Below, in pieces: positions 60,264 through 64,000 of a DNA stretch of 64,000 nt (position 1 is the stretch's first letter; each line of letters starts with the position of its first letter). The notes beneath the pieces are model-generated. The model had not been told where the DNA came from. It did not search any database and was given only the letters and a program-made list of their open reading frames with translations. This DNA comes from Teichococcus aestuarii (GTDB taxonomy: Bacteria > Pseudomonadota > Alphaproteobacteria > Acetobacterales > Acetobacteraceae), in the NCBI RefSeq assembly GCF_003116135.1, contig NZ_PDOA01000002.1, positions 124,001 to 188,000 on the forward strand. Direction: 5' to 3'. The position numbers were made by a program, and so were the translations under genes.

Positions 60264-60800
60264 ATGAGCTTGGAGGTCAACAAGGCGTTCGCGGCCGTCC
60301 TTACCGCCGGGATCGCCTTCATGGTGGCCGGCGTGGTGGGTGATGTGGTCGTGCACCCGAAGCGCCTCGACAAGGTGGCCATCGCCATCGAGGGCGCCCC
60401 GGAGCCGGGCGCCGAGTCCGCTCCCGCCGCCCCGCAGGTCGAGGACGTGACGCCGCTGCTGGCCGCCGCCAACCCCGAGGCCGGGCAGCAGCTGGCCGGC
60501 CGGCTCTGCGCCGCCTGCCACAGCTTCGACCAGGGCGGCGCCAACAAGGTGGGTCCGAACCTCTACGGCGTGGTCGGCAACCACCACGCCCACCTGGACA
60601 ACTTCAACTATTCCCCGGCGCTGAAGGGCCTCGCCGAGAAGCCGTGGGACTACGCGGCGCTGAACGAGTTCCTGGCCGGCCCGGCGCGCGCCATCCGCGG
60701 CACGCGCATGGCCTTCGCCGGCATCCGCGACGTGAAGCAGCGCGCCGACGTCATCGCCTATCTCCGCACGCTGTCGCCGAACCCGCAGCCCCTCCCCTGA
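60264..60800 (+). CDS. cycM: Membrane-anchored cytochrome c (CycM type)
   Basis: A 178-residue cytochrome c. An uncleaved N-terminal helix (AFAAVLTAGIAFMVAGVVGDVVV) anchors it; the periplasmic domain has the heme site CAACH, KVGPNLYGVVG and the Met ligand in RGTRMAFAGI. CycM carries electrons from the bc1 complex to aa3 oxidase in rhizobia and relatives, consistent with ctaA in this window. An acidic Pro/Ala linker (EGAPEPGAESAPAAPQVEDV) separates anchor and heme domain. It is followed by hisN with a TGATG overlap. Confidence 0.93.
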   Translation: MSLEVNKAFAAVLTAGIAFMVAGVVGDVVVHPKRLDKVAIAIEGAPEPGAESAPAAPQVEDVTPLLAAANPEAGQQLAGRLCAACHSFDQGGANKVGPNLYGVVGNHHAHLDNFNYSPALKGLAEKPWDYAALNEFLAGPARAIRGTRMAFAGIRDVKQRADVIAYLRTLSPNPQPLP

Positions 60801-61570
60801 TGCGGGACATGATCGCGGCGGCCGAAGCGGCCGCCGAGGCGGCGGGGGCGGTCATCCGCCCCCTTTTCCGTTCAGCCCTGCTGGTCGAGGCGAAGGGCGA
60901 CGCCAGCCCCGTCACCGAGGCCGACAAGGCCGCCGAGCGCCAGATCCGCGCCCTGCTGGCCGAACGCTTCCCCGACCATGGCCTGATCGGCGAGGAATAT
61001 GGCGCCGAGCGGGCGGATGCCGAATGGGTCTGGGTGATCGACCCGATCGACGGCACCCGCGCCTTCGTCACCGGCCGGCCCGTCTTCGGCAGCCTGATCG
61101 GGCTGATGCACCGCGGCCGCCCCGTGCTGGGGCTGATCGACCAGCCCGCCACCGGCGAGCGCTGGATCGGCGCCGCCGGCCAGCCGCTGATGTTCCGCGG
61201 CCCGATGGGCGGCAACCCGCGCACCCGGAGCTGCGCCCGCCTGGCCGAGGCGGAGCTCTCCTGCACCAGCCCGGACATGTTCACCGAGAGCGAGGCGCCG
61301 CGCTTCGCCCGGCTGCGCGCCGCCGCCCGCCGCGTCACCTGGGGCGGCGACTGCTACGCCTATGGCCTGCTGGCGCTGGGGCTGATCGACGTCATCGTCG
61401 AATCGGACCTCAAGCCGTGGGACTGGGTGGCGCTGCAGCCCGTCATCGAGGCCGCCGGCGGCAGCATGACCGACTGGTCCGGCCAGCCCCTGCGGCTGGA
61501 TGGCCCCGGCCAGGCCCTGGCGCTGGGCGACCGCGCATTGCTGGACGAGGCGGTGCGGCTGCTGGGGTGA
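60800..61570 (+). CDS. hisN: Histidinol-phosphatase, inositol monophosphatase type
   Basis: A 256-residue metal-dependent phosphatase of histidine synthesis. The IMPase motifs are GLIGEEYGAERA, WVIDPIDGTRAFVTGRP (metal ligands Asp-Pro-Ile-Asp-Gly-Thr) and DLKPWDWVALQPVIEAAGGSMTDWSG. The Arg after DGT and the length fit the HisN subgroup rather than SuhB. The start ATG overlaps the cycM stop (TGATG). No other histidine genes lie nearby, which is usual for hisN-type phosphatases. Confidence 0.88.
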   Translation: MRDMIAAAEAAAEAAGAVIRPLFRSALLVEAKGDASPVTEADKAAERQIRALLAERFPDHGLIGEEYGAERADAEWVWVIDPIDGTRAFVTGRPVFGSLIGLMHRGRPVLGLIDQPATGERWIGAAGQPLMFRGPMGGNPRTRSCARLAEAELSCTSPDMFTESEAPRFARLRAAARRVTWGGDCYAYGLLALGLIDVIVESDLKPWDWVALQPVIEAAGGSMTDWSGQPLRLDGPGQALALGDRALLDEAVRLLG

Positions 61571-61679
61571 GGCACCGGGGAAGCCGGCGCCTCCCGTCCG
61601 GGGCGCGGGAAACCGTCATGTTGCAAATCGCAAGCCCGGCGACACGGCAGTTGTCCTGGCGCGGCCGAACGCTCATCCT

Positions 61680-63578
61680 ATGCCCATGCGCCGCCGCCAT
61701 CTGATCGCTTCCGGCCTCGCCCTCGCCACGGGCCCTGTCCTCTCCCGCGCCTGGGCCCAGCAGGGCGCGGGGGCCGCCGCGGTGCCGGCGCCGCCAGGAA
61801 CAGCCGAGGCACCGCAGCCGCCACGCCGCACCCATGCCCTCTCCCTGCTGGGGGAGCCGGCCCTGCCGGCGGAGTTCACCCACTGGCCCTGGGTGAACCC
61901 CGAGGCGCCGAAGGGCGGCCGCATGGCGCTGACCGCCATTGGCAGCTTCGACTCCTTCAACCCCTACATCCTGCGCGGCGCCCCGGCCGCCGGCACCAGC
62001 CTGATCTACGACACGCTGATGATGCCGAGCCCGGACGAGGCCAGCACCGAATACGCCCATCTCGCGCAATGGGTGGAGCTGCCGCGCGACGGCCGCGGCA
62101 TCACCTTCGTGCTGAACGAGGCGGCGCGCTGGCATGACGGCCAGCCCGTCACCGCGCAGGACGTGGTCTGGACCTTCAACACGCTGCGGCAGAGCGGCCG
62201 CCCCTTCTACCGCGCCTACTGGGGCGACGTGACGGAGGTGGCGGCGGAGGATGCGCGCCGCATCGTCTTCCGCTTCGGCAACGCCGACAACCGCGAGCTG
62301 GGGCAGATCCTCGGCCAGATGCCGGTGCTGCCGCGCCACTGGTGGGAGGGCAAGGACTTCGCCCAACCCGGCCTGACCGTGCCGCTCGGCTCCGGCCCCT
62401 ACCGGATCGAGGGCTTCGAGCCGGGGCGCAGCGTCACCTACCGCCGCGTGGCCGACTACTGGGGGCGCGACCTGCCCACCCGCCGCGGCACGCAGAACTT
62501 CGATGTCATGCGCTACGACTACTTCCGCGACGCCACCGTGGCGCTGGAGGCCTTCAAGGCCGGGCAGATCGACCTGCGGGTGGAGAACGTGGCGAAGGAA
62601 TGGGCCACGGGCTACGACTTCCCCGCCGCCCGGCGCGGCCTGGTGAAGCGCGAGGAGATCCGCCACGAGTTGCCCACCGGCATGCAGGGCTTCGCCATGA
62701 ACCTGCGCCGGCCGCTCTTCCAGGACCGACGGGTGCGCGAGGCGCTGGGGCTGGTGTTCGACTTCGAGTGGATGAACGCCAACCTGTTCTACGGCAGCTA
62801 CACGCGCACCACCTCCTACTTCTCCAATTCCGAGCTGGCGGCCACCGGCCTGCCCTCCGAGGGGGAGCTGATGGTGCTCTCCGCCTTCCGTGGCCGGCTG
62901 CCGGAGGCGGTGTTCACCACCGAGTTCCGCGTCCCCGCCTCGGATGGCAGCAACAACAACCGCGAGAATGCCCGCCGCGCCCTCGCCCTGCTGCGCGAGG
63001 CCGGCTGGACGGTGAAGGAGCGCCGCCTCGTCAACGAGAAGGGCGAGCCCTTCAGCTTCGAGATCCTGCTCAACAGCGCCACCTTCGAGCGCGTGGCCCT
63101 GCCCTACATCCAGGCGCTGCAGCGCCTCGGCATCGAGGCGCGGGTCCGCACCGTCGATCCCGCCCAGTACCAGGTGCGGATGGACGCCTTCGACTACGAC
63201 ATGACGGTGGAGCTGTTCCCGCAGAGCCTCTCCCCCGGCAACGAGCAGCGCGATTTCTGGGGCTCGGAGAAGGCGAAGGAGAATGGCAGCCGCAACACCA
63301 TCGGCATCGCCGACCCGATCGTCGACGCGCTGGTGGAGCTGATCGTCGCGGCGCCCGACCGGCAGGCGCTGATCGACCGCACCCGCGCGCTCGACCGCGT
63401 GCTGCTCTGGGGGCACTACGTCATTCCGCACTGGCACAGCCGCAGCTTCCGCGTGGCCTGGTGGGACAAGTTCGGGCGGCCGGAGCGCAACCCGCGCTAC
63501 GCCCTCGACCTTCAGGCCTGGTGGGTGGAGGCGGCCAAGGACCGCGCGCTGCCGGCGGACCGGAACGTGGCGAACTGA
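61680..63578 (+). CDS. yejA: Peptide ABC transporter substrate-binding protein, YejA-like (family 5)
   Basis: A 632-residue periplasmic binding protein. MRRRHLIASGLALATGPVLSRAWAQ is a twin-arginine or Sec signal; two ATGs (61680, 61686) are possible. The mature protein reads HALSLLGEPALPAEFTHWPWVNPEAPKGG and SFDSFNPYILRG, then ARWHDGQPVTAQDVVWTFN, the SBP_bac_5 hallmark. The size and GxFDSFNPY opening are those of YejA, which binds oligopeptides and microcin C-type compounds. It is followed by a terminator-like hairpin and then yejB, so the binding protein may be made in excess. Confidence 0.9.
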   Translation: MPMRRRHLIASGLALATGPVLSRAWAQQGAGAAAVPAPPGTAEAPQPPRRTHALSLLGEPALPAEFTHWPWVNPEAPKGGRMALTAIGSFDSFNPYILRGAPAAGTSLIYDTLMMPSPDEASTEYAHLAQWVELPRDGRGITFVLNEAARWHDGQPVTAQDVVWTFNTLRQSGRPFYRAYWGDVTEVAAEDARRIVFRFGNADNRELGQILGQMPVLPRHWWEGKDFAQPGLTVPLGSGPYRIEGFEPGRSVTYRRVADYWGRDLPTRRGTQNFDVMRYDYFRDATVALEAFKAGQIDLRVENVAKEWATGYDFPAARRGLVKREEIRHELPTGMQGFAMNLRRPLFQDRRVREALGLVFDFEWMNANLFYGSYTRTTSYFSNSELAATGLPSEGELMVLSAFRGRLPEAVFTTEFRVPASDGSNNNRENARRALALLREAGWTVKERRLVNEKGEPFSFEILLNSATFERVALPYIQALQRLGIEARVRTVDPAQYQVRMDAFDYDMTVELFPQSLSPGNEQRDFWGSEKAKENGSRNTIGIADPIVDALVELIVAAPDRQALIDRTRALDRVLLWGHYVIPHWHSRSFRVAWWDKFGRPERNPRYALDLQAWWVEAAKDRALPADRNVAN

Positions 63579-63586
63579 GGTCAGAG

Positions 63587-63623
63587 GCGGGGGAAGGAAT
63601 TCCCCCGCACCCCCATCTTTTTT
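63587..63623 (+). terminator. Terminator of the recurrent GGGGGAA/TTCCCCC family
   Basis: GCGGGGGAA-GGAA-TTCCCCCGC (9-bp perfect stem) is followed by ACCCCCATCTTTTTTC. Nearly identical to the element at 30877-30918 and related to 41435-41467. It lies 8 bases past yejA and could attenuate transcription into yejB. Confidence 0.75.
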
Positions 63624-63756
63624 CTGCTAGCTGCCGGTCACGGCTCAAACGGGGTCACGGGGAACATCATGCGCGCGCAGCACCACGCATCCGCCAGGGC
63701 GCCCCATCCATGCGGCGCCCCCCCTCCCCGCCAGACCGCGGCAGCCTGACAAAAAA

Positions 63757-64000
63757 ATGGGCGCGTATCTGCTGCGGCGGCTGGCGCTGCTGGTGCCGAC
63801 TCTGTTCGGCATCATCCTGATCAACTTCATCGTGGTGCAGTTCGCCCCCGGCGGGCCGGTGGAGCAGATGCTGGCCGAGCTGCGCGGCAGCAATGTCAGC
63901 ACCATCGGCCGCCTCGGCGAATCCCAGGGCGAGTTGCGCGGGCCGCCGCAAGGCCAGGCGGGCGAAGGCCCCGCCGGCACCTATCGCGGCGCGCGCGGCA
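63757..64000 (+). CDS. yejB: Peptide ABC transporter permease YejB, N-terminal part (runs off right edge)
   Basis: The first 81 codons are visible: MGAYLLRRLALLVPTLFGII, LINFIVVQFAPGGPVEQML and AELRGSNVSTIGRL. The RRLxxxxPTLFGI start and the QFAPGGPVEQ motif are the DppB/YejB permease opening. The following insertion rich in Gly and Glu (GESQGELRGPPQGQAGEGPAG) is typical of YejB rather than DppB. The ATG at 63757 has seven A residues before it and no clear ribosome site. With yejA upstream it begins an oligopeptide importer continuing beyond the window. Confidence 0.88.
   Translation, partial: MGAYLLRRLALLVPTLFGIILINFIVVQFAPGGPVEQMLAELRGSNVSTIGRLGESQGELRGPPQGQAGEGPAGTYRGARG

Noticed and set aside
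61443-63437. Minus-strand open frame opposite hisN and yejA
   Set aside because: Low-complexity antisense translation; yejA and hisN have clear family motifs on the plus strand.

Overview
The window is a very GC-rich, gene-dense bacterial chromosome segment with no insertion sequence, phage or CRISPR signature. The gene set suggests an aerobic alphaproteobacterium of the Acetobacteraceae, most like Roseomonas and relatives: ctaA, membrane-anchored CycM-type cytochrome c, the alphaproteobacterial LexA box on uvrB, several orphan tripartite-tricarboxylate (Bug) binding proteins, a pim-type dicarboxylate beta-oxidation operon and a TAT-exported formate dehydrogenase. The taxonomy is inferred from gene content and protein style; no database search was run.

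Layout. 1-4.5 kb: end-truncated PAS sensor, heme A synthase ctaA, a GT2 glycosyltransferase/VTT membrane protein pair, and an MFS transporter. 4.6-7.6 kb: molybdate uptake modABC with a divergent one-domain ModE and a candidate ModE operator between them. 7.7-16 kb: polysaccharide pyruvyl transferase-like protein, uvrB with a perfect LexA box, gshA, rsmE, ubiA and a small methyltransferase, closed by an unusual nested palindrome. 16-24.4 kb: a five-gene operon in pimFABCD order (acyl-CoA ligase, thiolase, enoyl-CoA hydratase/3-hydroxyacyl-CoA dehydrogenase, two acyl-CoA dehydrogenases) facing an IclR regulator across a three-half-site operator. 24.5-28.2 kb: small ORF, alpha/beta hydrolase, histidine phosphatase, and a nitric-oxide defence pair (nsrR/hmp) with two NsrR boxes. 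28.2-39.6 kb: GntR regulator, three Bug binding proteins, SDR and enolase-superfamily enzymes, TerC, lipid kinase, PAP2 and DedA membrane proteins, tRNA-Thr(UGU) and small hypothetical genes.

39.7-53.2 kb is the most interesting part. moeA and mobB (molybdenum cofactor) lie next to a formate dehydrogenase operon (torD-type chaperone, fdhX TAT peptide, fdhA, fdhB, fdhC). Upstream, on the same strand, is a tight run of poorly characterised families (DUF3306, DUF3305, DUF6352, DUF6505 and a biotin/lipoate-ligase-fold protein), with a divergent 681-residue multi-[4Fe-4S] protein. Together with modABC/modE this gives one theme: molybdate import, cofactor assembly, and a periplasmic formate-oxidising enzyme with an apparently dedicated, unexplained accessory set.

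53.2-64 kb: a kinase-like fragment coupled to a class A penicillin-binding protein, a glycerophosphodiester phosphodiesterase fused to RTX and tandem repeats, a DUF3830 protein, a glutathione S-transferase, pheA, cycM, hisN, and the start of a yej-type peptide ABC importer (yejA, partial yejB). Many convergent gene ends carry strong hairpins, some belonging to a recurring GGGGGAA/TTCCCCC terminator family.
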